Assembly (NCBI RefSeq): GCF_052180245.1
Contig: NZ_CP197474.1
Location: forward strand, 3,410,001 to 3,474,000
DNA: 64,000 nucleotides
Origin: Parapusillimonas sp013416435
GTDB taxonomy: Bacteria; Pseudomonadota; Gammaproteobacteria; Burkholderiales; Burkholderiaceae_B
Direction of reading: 5' to 3'
Positions 15,062 to 23,281 of the stretch are shown here, piece after piece. Positions within the stretch are counted from its first letter, which is position 1, and each line of letters opens with the position of its first letter. The notes under the pieces were generated by a model, which saw only the letters and a list, made by a program, of their open reading frames with translations, searched no databases and was not told the DNA's origin. The position numbers and the translations under genes are program-made.

Positions 15062-17092
15062 TCAGGAGCCTTTGCGGCCGCTACGGCGCGGGCGCGAGGC
15101 GCCGCGCTTGGAGCTGCCGGATTCGACTGGCAGCGTGCCTTTGCAGTCCGGGTAGCGGCTGCACGACCAGAACGGGCCGCTCTTGCCGCTGCGCTGGCGC
15201 GTGGGTGCGCCGCACTGCGGGCATGCCGGCCCTTGGGGAACCTTGATGGACAGGGAGGCGCTGCCGTACTGCGCAATCAACTGCGAAATCCACGCGGCCT
15301 GCTTGCCGATGAACACGTCCAGGGTGAGCTGTCCGGCCTCGATCATGTCGAGCGCCTGTTCCCAGACGGCGGTGGTGCCAGGGTCGGCAATCGCCGCAGG
15401 CACGGCATCGATCAAAGTGAAAGCCGCATCCGAGGCGCGGATGGCGCGCCCCTTCTTCACGAGGTAGCCGCGAGCGATCAGGCCGCCGATGATGTTGGCC
15501 CGCGTCGCTTCGGTGCCGATGCCAACCGTATCCTTGAGCTTCTGCTTCAGGCGGGGATCGGACACCAGCTTGGCGACGCCTTTCATGGACTTGACCAACT
15601 CGCCTTGCGTGTACGGTTTGGGCGGCAGCGTCTTGAGTGCCTTGAGATCGACGTCGGCCACCTGGCATGCCAGGCCCTCATACAGTTTCGGCAGCGCGGG
15701 CAGCACCTGGGCGCGGACCGCAGTATCGCCCTCGCCATCACCGTCTTCGGCCTGCGGCTCGGCGAGCACCTGGCGCCAACCCGGGATGACAACCTGCTTG
15801 CCCGTGGCCGCCAGGTTCTGCCCCCCGCACGAAAACTTGGCCACAGTGCGGTCGAACTCGTGGTGAGGGAGGAACTGCGCCAGGTAATGCGACCGGATGA
15901 GCCTGTACACGGCCAGTTCCTTCTCGCTCATGGCGGAGAGCTTCGCCGGTTCGAGCGTCGGGATGATGCCGTGGTGCGCCGTGACCTTGCCATCGTTCCA
16001 GGCGCGCGAGCGCTGCGAGCGGTCGAGCTGGCCCATGATCGAGCGCAGCGAGGGATCGGTCTTGAGCAGGCTGTCGAGAACGGTGGGCACTTCGGCAAAC
16101 ATGCTCTCGGGCAGGTAGCCGGAGTCCGAGCGGGGGTACGTCGTGGCCTTGTGCGTCTCGTACAGGGCTTGGGCAATCTCCAAGGTTTCCTGCACGTCCA
16201 GCCCAAGCTGCTTGGAACACACTTCCTGCAAGGTGCCCAGGTCGAACGGCAGCGGCGGGCCTTCGCGGACACGCTCAGTCTCCACCGACACGACGTGGGC
16301 ACTGCCCGCAGCGCGGATCTGCTGCATGGTCTGCTGTGCGACCGGCTGCCGCAGGCAGCGGCCTGCGTCGTCGGTGCACGCATCGGGTGGAACCCATTGC
16401 GCGGCGAAAGTCGAACCGCCTGCGAACAGGGACACGGCGATGGCCCAGTATGGTACGGACACGAAGCGCGCGATCTCGCGGTCGCGGTCCACAACGAGCT
16501 TGAGCGTCGGGGTCTGTACGCGGCCGACCGACAGCACGCCGTCGTAACCCGCCTGTCGCCCCAGCACCGTGAACAGCCGGCTCAGGTTCATGCCCACGAG
16601 CCAATCCGCACGGGAGCGCGCCAGCGCCGAGTGGTACATCGAAAGCGTCTCGGCCGAAGGCCGCAGCTTGCCCAGTGCCGCCCGAATGGACGCATCGTTG
16701 AGCGCCGACAGCCACAGGCGTTCGATGGGGCCGCGGTAGCCGCAAAGCTCCACGATCTCGCGGGCGATCAATTCGCCCTCGCGGTCGGCATCGGTGGCGA
16801 TAACCAGGTGAGTCGCCTTCGCCAAGAGCGCCTTGACGACCTTGAATTGCGTGGCGGTCTTCGGTTTGACCTCGACCCGCCAGTGCTGGGGAATGATGGG
16901 CAACTGCTCAACGGACCATCGTTTGAGCTGCTCGTCGTAGGCCTCGGGCGGCGCCGCCTCCACGAGATGGCCGATGCACCAGGTGACCGTGACGCCGGAA
17001 CCGTTGAGGCAGCCTTCACCGCGCTGCGTGGCGCCGAGAATCCGGCCAATGTCTTTGCCCTGGGAGGGCTTCTCGCACAAGAACAGCCGCAT
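15062..17092 (-). CDS. topB: Type IA DNA topoisomerase III, ICE copy
   Basis: A 676-residue type IA topoisomerase. The Toprim domain begins MRLFLCEKPSQGKD, with DADREGE at about 101-107 (acidic metal site). The active-site Tyr is residue 319 in TTYPRSDSGYLP. A C-terminal zinc ribbon CPQCG...SCSRYPDC lies at about 625-650, followed by a basic tail. ICEs of this class always carry this gene next to ssb, where it probably decatenates transferring or replicating ICE DNA. The start at 17092 is the one that begins the Toprim motif. The 280-base region upstream carries one TATCCCC/GGGGATA palindrome. Confidence 0.92.
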   Translation of the reverse strand: MRLFLCEKPSQGKDIGRILGATQRGEGCLNGSGVTVTWCIGHLVEAAPPEAYDEQLKRWSVEQLPIIPQHWRVEVKPKTATQFKVVKALLAKATHLVIATDADREGELIAREIVELCGYRGPIERLWLSALNDASIRAALGKLRPSAETLSMYHSALARSRADWLVGMNLSRLFTVLGRQAGYDGVLSVGRVQTPTLKLVVDRDREIARFVSVPYWAIAVSLFAGGSTFAAQWVPPDACTDDAGRCLRQPVAQQTMQQIRAAGSAHVVSVETERVREGPPLPFDLGTLQEVCSKQLGLDVQETLEIAQALYETHKATTYPRSDSGYLPESMFAEVPTVLDSLLKTDPSLRSIMGQLDRSQRSRAWNDGKVTAHHGIIPTLEPAKLSAMSEKELAVYRLIRSHYLAQFLPHHEFDRTVAKFSCGGQNLAATGKQVVIPGWRQVLAEPQAEDGDGEGDTAVRAQVLPALPKLYEGLACQVADVDLKALKTLPPKPYTQGELVKSMKGVAKLVSDPRLKQKLKDTVGIGTEATRANIIGGLIARGYLVKKGRAIRASDAAFTLIDAVPAAIADPGTTAVWEQALDMIEAGQLTLDVFIGKQAAWISQLIAQYGSASLSIKVPQGPACPQCGAPTRQRSGKSGPFWSCSRYPDCKGTLPVESGSSKRGASRPRRSGRKGS

Positions 17093-17305
17093 ATCCGTCC
17101 ATCCCGATTCCTGTTGTTCATGGAGTTGCTGGGATCGAGGATGCCGAGCGCAGCCCCTGGCAGCAGCAAACAAGCCGCATGCGGCAGCGACCGCTTTCAC
17201 GCCGATGAAATGGCGAGTGCGGGGAAGGTGCGTGGCCGGAAGTGTGCGGGCCGAGAGCCGCGATTTCCGGGAGCGCGCGTGGAACTCGGTGGACGTTGGT
17301 GGAGC

Positions 17306-17320
17306 TATCCCCTGGGGATA
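17306..17320. promoter_or_regulatory. TATCCCC-T-GGGGATA palindrome, copy 1
   Basis: A 7-bp-arm palindrome between ssb and topB. Two further copies, with longer arms, are at 19320-19342 and 19466-19482, all in intergenic DNA of the same gene block. It is a candidate operator for an ICE-encoded regulator. Confidence 0.55.
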
Positions 17321-17375
17321 ATTCGCAGCGCATGGAGGGCGGCGAAGCACTGCGGCAGCCGCCCTCCATGCCCGA

Positions 17376-17816
17376 TCACTTCCTGCGCTTGGTCTCTTTC
17401 GGCGCCGTCGATTCCTGGGTGGCCTGGGGCTTCGGCTCTGCCTCCTGTGGCTTCGGGCTGAGGGCCACAGACTCGATGCGGTACGGCAGGATGCCGACAC
17501 TGCGCGCGTTGACCTGCCAAGTCTCACGCGGCTGATCTTCGTTGTCCGTCCAGGGGTCGCGCTCCATGCGGCCGACGACCAGCACCCGCATGCCCTTCTG
17601 GTAGAGCTGCTGCCAGCGGTCGGCGTCGTGGTGCCAGAGTTCCACCGGCGCCCAGAAGCCGCCGCGGTCCTCGAACTCGCCGCCCTTGGTGGGGACGGGG
17701 TTGTCGAAGTACACGTTCAGCCGGAGCAACCGGCGAGGATCGTCGTTGCCATTGGGGAATTCGCGGTACTCGGGAGGCGATCCGATGTTGCCCTCGCCGA
17801 TGAATTGTGTGCTCAT
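17376..17816 (-). CDS. ssb: Single-stranded DNA-binding protein, ICE copy
   Basis: A 146-residue ICE-type SSB. The OB-fold part covers about residues 1-110 (LLRLNVYFDNPVP, GFWAPVELWHHDADRW, GMRVLVVGRMERDPW), and the tail is basic (KETKRRK) instead of carrying the acidic DDIPF tip of chromosomal SSBs, so it may not recruit the same partners. It sits just upstream of topB in the conserved ICE order. Confidence 0.85.
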   Translation of the reverse strand: MSTQFIGEGNIGSPPEYREFPNGNDDPRRLLRLNVYFDNPVPTKGGEFEDRGGFWAPVELWHHDADRWQQLYQKGMRVLVVGRMERDPWTDNEDQPRETWQVNARSVGILPYRIESVALSPKPQEAEPKPQATQESTAPKETKRRK

Positions 17817-17889
17817 GTTGGAATCTCCGTGGTGGTTGAAATACCCGTGCCTCGTTGGGCTCGGGCGCGTGCTCGGATGGCAGGCGCAA

Positions 17890-18417
17890 TCACCGATCGC
17901 GCACTGCGGCAGGAACGGACGCGAGCCGGCGCAGGTAGGTGTTGTCCGCCTGCGCGGCCTTGCTGGCGCATTCCTGTGCTTGCCTGCCCAGGGTGTGCAG
18001 CAGGCTGATCTGCATGTTCAGCATGACGCGCTGCAGTTCGATCTCGTGCAGGTCGTGCAGCAGGTTGACCGGCGTGCTGGGGCTCGCCATCAGCTCCTGC
18101 CACAACGCCACGCCCATGGCCGATCGATCGTGCTTGCGCCAGCGAAGAAAGGTCGTGCCTGCGCCAGTGGTCTGCTGGGCCAGCTCGACGGGAAGCAGGT
18201 GGAAGGGATGCCCGCACGCCTGTGGCAGCACCTGTCGCTGCGCCAGGGCAATCAACTCGTCGCGCATGGCGAAGCACTGGCTGGCCCAGGCCTCGAAGTC
18301 CCCTTTACCTTTAAAAGGCTTTAAAAGGCCTTTTAGAGAGGCCGCGTGTTCCAGCCGCATGAAGGCTGGCTGTTCCAGACGACGGAAGTAGCGCGGTTCG
18401 CGGTTCGGGTCGCTCAT
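17890..18417 (-). CDS. DUF3158 family ICE protein
   Basis: A 175-residue helical protein (start MSDPNREPRYFRRLEQPAFM) matching DUF3158 from memory; the family is confined to ICEs of this class. Its start overlaps the stop of the PFL_4669 gene by four bases (ATGA), so the two are translationally coupled, and ssb follows after 73 bases. There is no catalytic motif and no membrane segment. Its role is unknown; the context implies DNA processing or replication of the element. Confidence 0.8.
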   Translation of the reverse strand: MSDPNREPRYFRRLEQPAFMRLEHAASLKGLLKPFKGKGDFEAWASQCFAMRDELIALAQRQVLPQACGHPFHLLPVELAQQTTGAGTTFLRWRKHDRSAMGVALWQELMASPSTPVNLLHDLHEIELQRVMLNMQISLLHTLGRQAQECASKAAQADNTYLRRLASVPAAVRDR

Positions 18418-19202
18418 GCCGGTTCGTCCTCGCCGGCGGCTGTGGACTTGGCCTCGGCCGAATCGGCGGCAGCGCCTTCGTCGGTGGGAGATGCGGCTGC
18501 GGCAGCGCTATCACCACGCTGTTGCAGACCACGGCGCACGACGGGCGGCGCAAACTTCGAGCGGCGCATGCCTTCGAGCACGTCCTGCGGCAGTTCGCCG
18601 AACTTCTCCAATGCTGCCCGAGCTGCGGCGTTCTTGGCCGCGAAGTCGTCGCGGGTGCAGCCCGAGTAGCGGTATTGCTGGGCCAGGCTGAACAGGCTGC
18701 GCAGCGCGTGGGCACCTTCGTTGAGCCAGCGCTCCAACGTCGAGCGATCGATCAGCGCGGTGTGGTGGGCGAGGATCAGCTTGCGGGCGATGTCGTCGTA
18801 GTCGGCCAGCAGATAGACGGCGGCAAAGCCGAGCTGCGCGTTCACGAACAAGGGGAGCTTCACCGGCTGCACGTTGAGGTTCTCACCCAGGCTCAACGCC
18901 GCAGGCACGCCGGCCAGTGCCTGGTCAACCTGCTCGCGCAGCGATTGCAACGTGGTCCTGGTCTGGTCGAGCTTTTCCTCGATGCGCAACATCCACCAGT
19001 CGCTGTACGGGTCGTCCTGCTCCGAGCCGCGCTTCATCTTGTTCATCACGGCGATGTAGCCGTTCAGGCCGACGATGCCGGGTCGCCCCTCGGCGGCGGC
19101 GCGGCCATGCCAGATGCGCGAGGCGTGGTGGGTGTGAAGCGTCAGCGACATCGCGCTGCGCAAAGAGCCGAGATTGAGTTGCAGAGGTTCGTTGGTTGCC
19201 AT
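18414..19202 (-). CDS. PFL_4669 (TIGR03761) family ICE protein
   Basis: A 262-residue protein. The conserved N-terminal part (LNLGSLRSAMSLTLHTHHASRIWHGR, then GIVGLNGY) is the signature I know for this ICE-specific family. The C-terminus is an alanine/acidic low-complexity tail (about residues 225-262). The start at 19202 (MATNEPLQL) is the one adjacent to the conserved region; GCGAGCGGA upstream is only a weak ribosome-binding site. It is coupled to DUF3158 downstream. Two palindromes sit in the 331-base gap upstream. Confidence 0.85.
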   Translation of the reverse strand: MATNEPLQLNLGSLRSAMSLTLHTHHASRIWHGRAAAEGRPGIVGLNGYIAVMNKMKRGSEQDDPYSDWWMLRIEEKLDQTRTTLQSLREQVDQALAGVPAALSLGENLNVQPVKLPLFVNAQLGFAAVYLLADYDDIARKLILAHHTALIDRSTLERWLNEGAHALRSLFSLAQQYRYSGCTRDDFAAKNAAARAALEKFGELPQDVLEGMRRSKFAPPVVRRGLQQRGDSAAAAASPTDEGAAADSAEAKSTAAGEDEPA

Positions 19203-19319
19203 GGCGTCCGCTCGCTTGGGAAAAGGAGCGGTCAGGATCGGCACGCAACGGAAGGCAGTCAGTCAACAAACCGAAATGAACCGGGACCCGGTTGTCGTGG
19301 CAGCGGTGGCCTGTGACAC

Positions 19320-19342
19320 GAGCTATCCCCAGGGGATAGCTC
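19320..19342. promoter_or_regulatory. Palindrome GAGCTATCCCC-A-GGGGATAGCTC, copy 2
   Basis: An 11-bp-arm perfect palindrome around a single central A, about 120 bases upstream of the PFL_4669 start. It is the longest of the three family members in this window. Confidence 0.6.
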
Positions 19343-19465
19343 CATCGAAAGCCATGGAGCGCTGCTCGCGCAAATGGTGCGTGCGCTCATGCAACCGACG
19401 CCATTACGGCCCCCCTGGACCGAAGTGCCATGCCGTGCCTGTCGGCGTTACAGCTTGTAGTACAT

Positions 19466-19482
19466 CTATCCCCTGGGGATAG
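19466..19482. promoter_or_regulatory. Palindrome CTATCCCC-T-GGGGATAG, copy 3
   Basis: An 8-bp-arm palindrome, 124 bases further upstream than copy 2 and 52 bases after the STY4528 stop. Two copies in one gap suggest cooperative binding or looping by a dimeric regulator at the promoter of the PFL_4669-DUF3158-ssb-topB block. Confidence 0.6.
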
Positions 19483-19533
19483 CTCTACTGACGGCCATCG
19501 ACGTCTGCTTCACGCCCTTGTCGCTCGTCGCGC

Positions 19534-20784
19534 TCAGCTACTGCGCAGAAGGTCGCGCAGCCGGTCAATGTGCTGCCGGGCCACCTCGGGTGGAACCACA
19601 TTGCGCGGTGGTTCAGGCGGTGCATCTCGTGCAGGGGCAGGTGGCGGTGCTGACCCGGCTTGCTTGGCCCAGGCGTTGAACTCGCCACGGATGGCGCGCT
19701 GGATGATGCCGAACAGGTAGCCTGCCGGGTTGCGGATGGTGCTGCCGCGACAGCGATCCGCCCATTCGTCCAGCACGGCCTGGCGTAGCGGAGCATCGAC
19801 CTGCTGCAATGCCACGATGGCGGCGGCCTGCTGCTCTTCCTTCAAGCCGAGAAAGCGATCAGGCAGGCGAACTCCTGGCATCGCACGCGCCTGCCCACGC
19901 TCACGCGCGGTAGTACGTACTTCATTCATACGACTACTACGTACAGTACGGTCCTGCTTCGGATTCCGAAGAGCGCCGTCTGACGCGGGTTTCGGCCCTG
20001 CTTCGGAATCCGAAGAGGGGTCATCAGAATTCCGAAGAAGGCTCGGCGCCCCTTCTTCGGAATCGTGAACCCTATCCTTCTGTGGATAACTCTCCTGCGA
20101 CCCAATGCCCTGGCTCGCGAGGCGTTCGGCAAGGACCTGCAGCCGCGAGGGCAACGTGCGGCCAGACAACAACGGGTCTTCGGCGATTTCCTTGAGGGTG
20201 TGCAAGCCCACGACCTGGACGGCCTTGGCCGAATGGCCCAGGGCTTGGCTGACGAGCTCCAAGTAGTCCGGGTCGAGCTGCATCGCCTCGAAAGGCGTCA
20301 GGGGCTCATCGTGCAGGACGTAGAGGTTGCCGAGGATGCGCCCGGTCTTGGGGTCACGCCTGCGGCGCACGAGACTCAACCAGCGAGTCAGGCGCAACAG
20401 CGTCAGCGCCCGTGCCACGGTCTCGTGAGAGGCCTGTCCGGCGCAGGGCATTGACGCGAGCCACGGGCGAAGTTGCTCATACGTCGGAAACGCCGTGACC
20501 CCATCCTCGTTGAGCATCATCCGAAAGACTTGCCAGGCATTGCGTTCCAGCGGCGTCAGGCGTCGGTCCAGGAACAGCCGTCGCGGCACGCTCTCGTGCC
20601 GATTGCCGCTGAACAGAAAACCGTCGCCGGTTGCGGAGACAGGAGATGTTGCGGATGCGGGAGCTGGCGCGGACGCGGGCGGGCGAGGTTTCGGTGCAAG
20701 GTCTTTCAGCGCGCTGTCGAACAGATCAGCGAGGGCGACCGGGCCTTGGCGTGGTGCTCGTGGTGCAGCGTCGTCCACGGCCAT
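19534..20784 (-). CDS. STY4528 family ICE protein, possible replication function
   Basis: A 416-residue protein. Residues about 60-200 (RLFLDRRLTPLERNAWQVFRMML, then a helix-turn-helix-like SHETVARALTLLRLTRWLSLVRRRRD) resemble the winged-helix part of plasmid initiators. A low-complexity linker at about 230-290 (EGAPSLLRNSDDPSSDSEAG) is encoded by repeated palindromes and a DnaA box. The C-terminal block (RNPAGYLFGIIQRAIRGEFNAW) is also typical of replication or primosomal proteins. Databases call the family STY4528 pathogenicity-relay; a replication role is my inference. Its stop is followed by a gap with two palindromes. Confidence 0.8.
   Translation of the reverse strand: MAVDDAAPRAPRQGPVALADLFDSALKDLAPKPRPPASAPAPASATSPVSATGDGFLFSGNRHESVPRRLFLDRRLTPLERNAWQVFRMMLNEDGVTAFPTYEQLRPWLASMPCAGQASHETVARALTLLRLTRWLSLVRRRRDPKTGRILGNLYVLHDEPLTPFEAMQLDPDYLELVSQALGHSAKAVQVVGLHTLKEIAEDPLLSGRTLPSRLQVLAERLASQGIGSQESYPQKDRVHDSEEGAPSLLRNSDDPSSDSEAGPKPASDGALRNPKQDRTVRSSRMNEVRTTARERGQARAMPGVRLPDRFLGLKEEQQAAAIVALQQVDAPLRQAVLDEWADRCRGSTIRNPAGYLFGIIQRAIRGEFNAWAKQAGSAPPPAPARDAPPEPPRNVVPPEVARQHIDRLRDLLRSS
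19910..20089. promoter_or_regulatory. Iteron-like repeat cluster with DnaA box inside the STY4528 gene (candidate origin)
   Basis: Within the linker-coding part lie CTTCGGATTCCGAAG (19957-19971), CTTCGGAATCCGAAG (20001-20015), and a perfect inverted repeat ATTCCGAAGAAGG/CCTTCTTCGGAAT (20029-20041, 20051-20063). A consensus DnaA box TGTGGATAA (TTATCCACA on the other strand) follows at 20081-20089. Two near-identical TAC-rich direct repeats (GTAGTACGTAC, CTACTACGTAC) are at 19910-19945. Iterons with a DnaA box inside or beside an initiator gene are the layout of many plasmid origins. Confidence 0.5.
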
Positions 20785-20787
20785 GAC

Positions 20788-21348
20788 TCAACCCAATCCC
20801 TGATCGATCCAGTTCTTGATCGCAGCCCAGACCACCGACAGCGGCAGTTCCATGCCTTCGGCGAGGTCCATTGCCGCATCAAGAACCGAGGTCTCATCCT
20901 CCAGCTCGACATTCCTGCTGCTGGTCACGGCCTTCCAGCGTCGCCACAGCTCGGTGTCCTGCTCCTCGTCCAGAACCGGATGGCGCCCCTTGCGTTTGGG
21001 CAGGCCGAGAACTTCACGCCGTAGCGCGACTTCCTGGTGCGTCAGCCCATAAAAACGGCTCGCCATTTCCGTACTGGCCCCCAGGCGCAACATGCGATCG
21101 ACGGTGGCGATCTCCTTCTCCACGTCCTGCGCCTGTTTGAGCAATCGCCGGAGCACTTCCCGGTTCACCGAGACAGAGCACCACGAGACGCTGGCATTGG
21201 CCAGTACGCTGATCAGCGCCGGATGCTTGAGCGCATCCAATTCTTCCTCACCGAATCCCATCGCCTTGCAGCGGCGCAGTTGCCCGTTGCGCAGATCGTA
21301 GAGCGCCTGCGCGATGACGGCCTGGTTGAGTGGGTTAGGTGCGGACAT
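20788..21348 (-). CDS. DUF2857 family ICE protein
   Basis: A 186-residue protein (start MSAPNPLNQAVIAQALYDLRNGQL). A helical N-terminal region is followed by a helix-turn-helix-like stretch (ASTEMASRFYGLTHQEVALRR), which fits DUF2857, an ICE family with FlhC-like character. It ends 3 bases before the STY4528 start, and parB ends 15 bases upstream, so it is inside one operon. It probably binds DNA; no target can be named. Confidence 0.8.
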   Translation of the reverse strand: MSAPNPLNQAVIAQALYDLRNGQLRRCKAMGFGEEELDALKHPALISVLANASVSWCSVSVNREVLRRLLKQAQDVEKEIATVDRMLRLGASTEMASRFYGLTHQEVALRREVLGLPKRKGRHPVLDEEQDTELWRRWKAVTSSRNVELEDETSVLDAAMDLAEGMELPLSVVWAAIKNWIDQGLG

Positions 21349-21363
21349 GCGGGCCTCCCTCGC

Positions 21364-23028
21364 TCAGGTCCCAGGACCGAGAGCGCCGGCTTCCAGATCC
21401 AGCAGGCGCCGGGCCAGCCGCAGCAGACGAAACAGCTTGACCAGCGCGGTGTCGCTCAATCGCCGGGCCCCGTCGGCATGACGTTGGCCTTGGCCGTGCA
21501 ACAGCGCTGGCAGGTCGGTGACGAAGTGCCCGCCGTCCAAGCCCACGTCGGCCGACTGCTGACCGGCCAGGGAAACCAGCAGCGCGAGCACGGCACGTGC
21601 GAGCGGCGACGAAACCTGGGTCGGGGCACGACACGCGAACCCGATGCCATCTGAACGATCCTCGACACACGCGTCCAGGTCGACCTCGCCCGCGATCTCG
21701 CGCGCGAACTGCGCGATGTGGACGCGCAGGCGGCCGGGTGCGTCGAGACCTGGGTCGATATGCCAGATGTCCGAGATGGGATAGAGGCCACCGGCCTGCA
21801 CGGGAATCGACTGCAGCACGTTGGCCGAGAAGTCGGGCGGAAGCGCATCGCCCAACTGGTCGGCGACCATGCGCTGGATGGACTGGAGCCGCTGCGTCGT
21901 GGGTGCCGGAGAGACGATGTGCTCGTCAAGTAGATCGCCAGCCGCTGCCGCAGGGGTGGCTGCGGATGCCTCACGCGGGGCCGCATCGTCCTGGGGCCTT
22001 GTCGGCGCGGCGGCAGAGTGGCCTGCAGAATGTGCTGCTGTGGCGGGGGACGGTGCCGGTTCAATCGGCGGCCGTGCGATGGCCCCAGGCTCAGGCAATG
22101 CCGGCGGCGCCGATGGCGGGGTTGGGTCGCTGACCAGGGCGCGGTGGCGGCTCTCGGATTCGGTCAGGTCCAGGGCAAGCACGTCGTAGTCGATGCCCAG
22201 CAGCTCGGACATCTGACCGATCAACTCGTCCTGCACACGCTGCGGCGAGAACTCGTCGGCCTGGGTATCGAACTGCGACAGCACTTCTTGGAAGAAACTG
22301 TCGAAGTCGAGCGGCAGGGAGCGGCCCTTGGCATAGTGCTCCCACGTGCGCTCACTGGCCTTGCGCATGACCGACAGCCGCTCGACCTGGTGGCGACCGA
22401 GGCCACCATACAGCACGGTCGGGATCGCAGGCAGCAGGTAGCGCACCGCATCGGCCATGCGGCTGATGTGTGACTGCTGCACGGGGAAGCCCTCGGCGCC
22501 CAAGCGACGGGCCAGCTCGGACTGGCTCAAGGTCGTGCTGCTTTCCGCTTCATAGAACTCGCGCGCCTTCTCGACGCCGAGGGCGCGCTCGATGAACGTC
22601 AAGCCGCCACGCAGTTCGTTCTCGGCGAGGTGCCCGGTCAGCGCGACGATCTCCCCGCGCGCAGGCCACGGCCGGAACAGGCACGATATGCGGAAGAAGC
22701 GCTCGTCCTTCGTTTCTGTCCAGAGTTCGCGCAGGATCGCCAGCCTGGTGTTGCCGCCGTTGCGGATGATGTAGTGCGCCTCGCCAGGACGGCGTGTGAT
22801 GGCTGGCGCCGCATCCAGGCCGCGCTCGCGGATGGAGGCCTTGATTTCATCGTAGGCCGAGTTGCGCTTTTTGCGGGGATCGTGGTCGTAGGGCCGCAAC
22901 TGGTCCAGCGTCACGACCATCGGCGTGTCGGCGATGGGGTCACTCAAAGCCGTGGCCGATGGCCCACTGCGCTCGAACCCGGCGGCAAGCAGCTTGCCGG
23001 CCATGTCCTGGGAGGTCATCTCAGCCAT
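21364..23028 (-). CDS. ParB family protein of PFGI-1-class ICE
   Basis: A 554-residue ParB/Srx-domain protein. ParB N-terminal motifs are at about 40-150: LDQLRPYDHDPRK, ERGLDAAPAITRR, IRNGGNTRLAILREL (the GGNTR box binds nucleotide in place of the GERR box of chromosomal ParB). A helix-turn-helix follows (LSQSELARRLGAEGFPVQQSHISRM). The long C-terminal half, with an Ala/Pro-rich linker and a second domain, is the ICE-type extension. The start MAEMTSQ at 23028 overlaps the gene upstream by 8 bases. It pairs with parA for maintenance of the excised element. Confidence 0.88.
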   Translation of the reverse strand: MAEMTSQDMAGKLLAAGFERSGPSATALSDPIADTPMVVTLDQLRPYDHDPRKKRNSAYDEIKASIRERGLDAAPAITRRPGEAHYIIRNGGNTRLAILRELWTETKDERFFRISCLFRPWPARGEIVALTGHLAENELRGGLTFIERALGVEKAREFYEAESSTTLSQSELARRLGAEGFPVQQSHISRMADAVRYLLPAIPTVLYGGLGRHQVERLSVMRKASERTWEHYAKGRSLPLDFDSFFQEVLSQFDTQADEFSPQRVQDELIGQMSELLGIDYDVLALDLTESESRHRALVSDPTPPSAPPALPEPGAIARPPIEPAPSPATAAHSAGHSAAAPTRPQDDAAPREASAATPAAAAGDLLDEHIVSPAPTTQRLQSIQRMVADQLGDALPPDFSANVLQSIPVQAGGLYPISDIWHIDPGLDAPGRLRVHIAQFAREIAGEVDLDACVEDRSDGIGFACRAPTQVSSPLARAVLALLVSLAGQQSADVGLDGGHFVTDLPALLHGQGQRHADGARRLSDTALVKLFRLLRLARRLLDLEAGALGPGT

Positions 23029-23281
23029 GGCCGCATCCCTCGGCGTTGGCGGGCCGGGCCATGCGGGCCTCGCGCTCGGCTCGGCGGATCTGCGCACGGG
23101 CATTGAGGTCTGCCCGGTAATCGCTCGCTGTCGAGCTGGTGTAGATGGCGGCGCAGCCGGTCTTGGTGAATTTGAGGTGTCCACCCCGAGTACGTTTGAC
23201 GTGCCAGCCTTCGCTCACCGCAAACTCGATCAGGGCGCGCAGTCGCTTGTGGCCACGGGACAGTTCATGTGCGCTCGCCAC
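23021..23281 (-). CDS. Small HicA-like protein between parA and parB
   Basis: An 86-residue basic protein starting at a GTG (23281) with GGGAGG just upstream, overlapping the parA end by 17 bases and the parB start by 8. The pattern EGWHVKRTRGGHLKFTKTG followed by SDYRADLNARAQIRRAEREA resembles HicA-type double-stranded-RNA-binding-like folds with a Gly-His catalytic pair. No HicB antitoxin is next to it, so a toxin role is doubtful; a regulatory RNA-binding role is equally possible. The coupling on both sides shows it belongs to the partition operon. Confidence 0.65.
   Translation of the reverse strand: MASAHELSRGHKRLRALIEFAVSEGWHVKRTRGGHLKFTKTGCAAIYTSSTASDYRADLNARAQIRRAEREARMARPANAEGCGHG

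Noticed and set aside
14642..17461. A 939-codon open frame on the plus strand through topB
   Set aside because: It is the antisense shadow of the high-GC topB gene; its product is Arg/Ala/Gly-rich without motifs, while the minus strand encodes a full topoisomerase.
23021..23281. Complete HicAB toxin-antitoxin module at the par locus
   Set aside because: Only a HicA-like frame exists; parB follows directly and there is no HicB frame.
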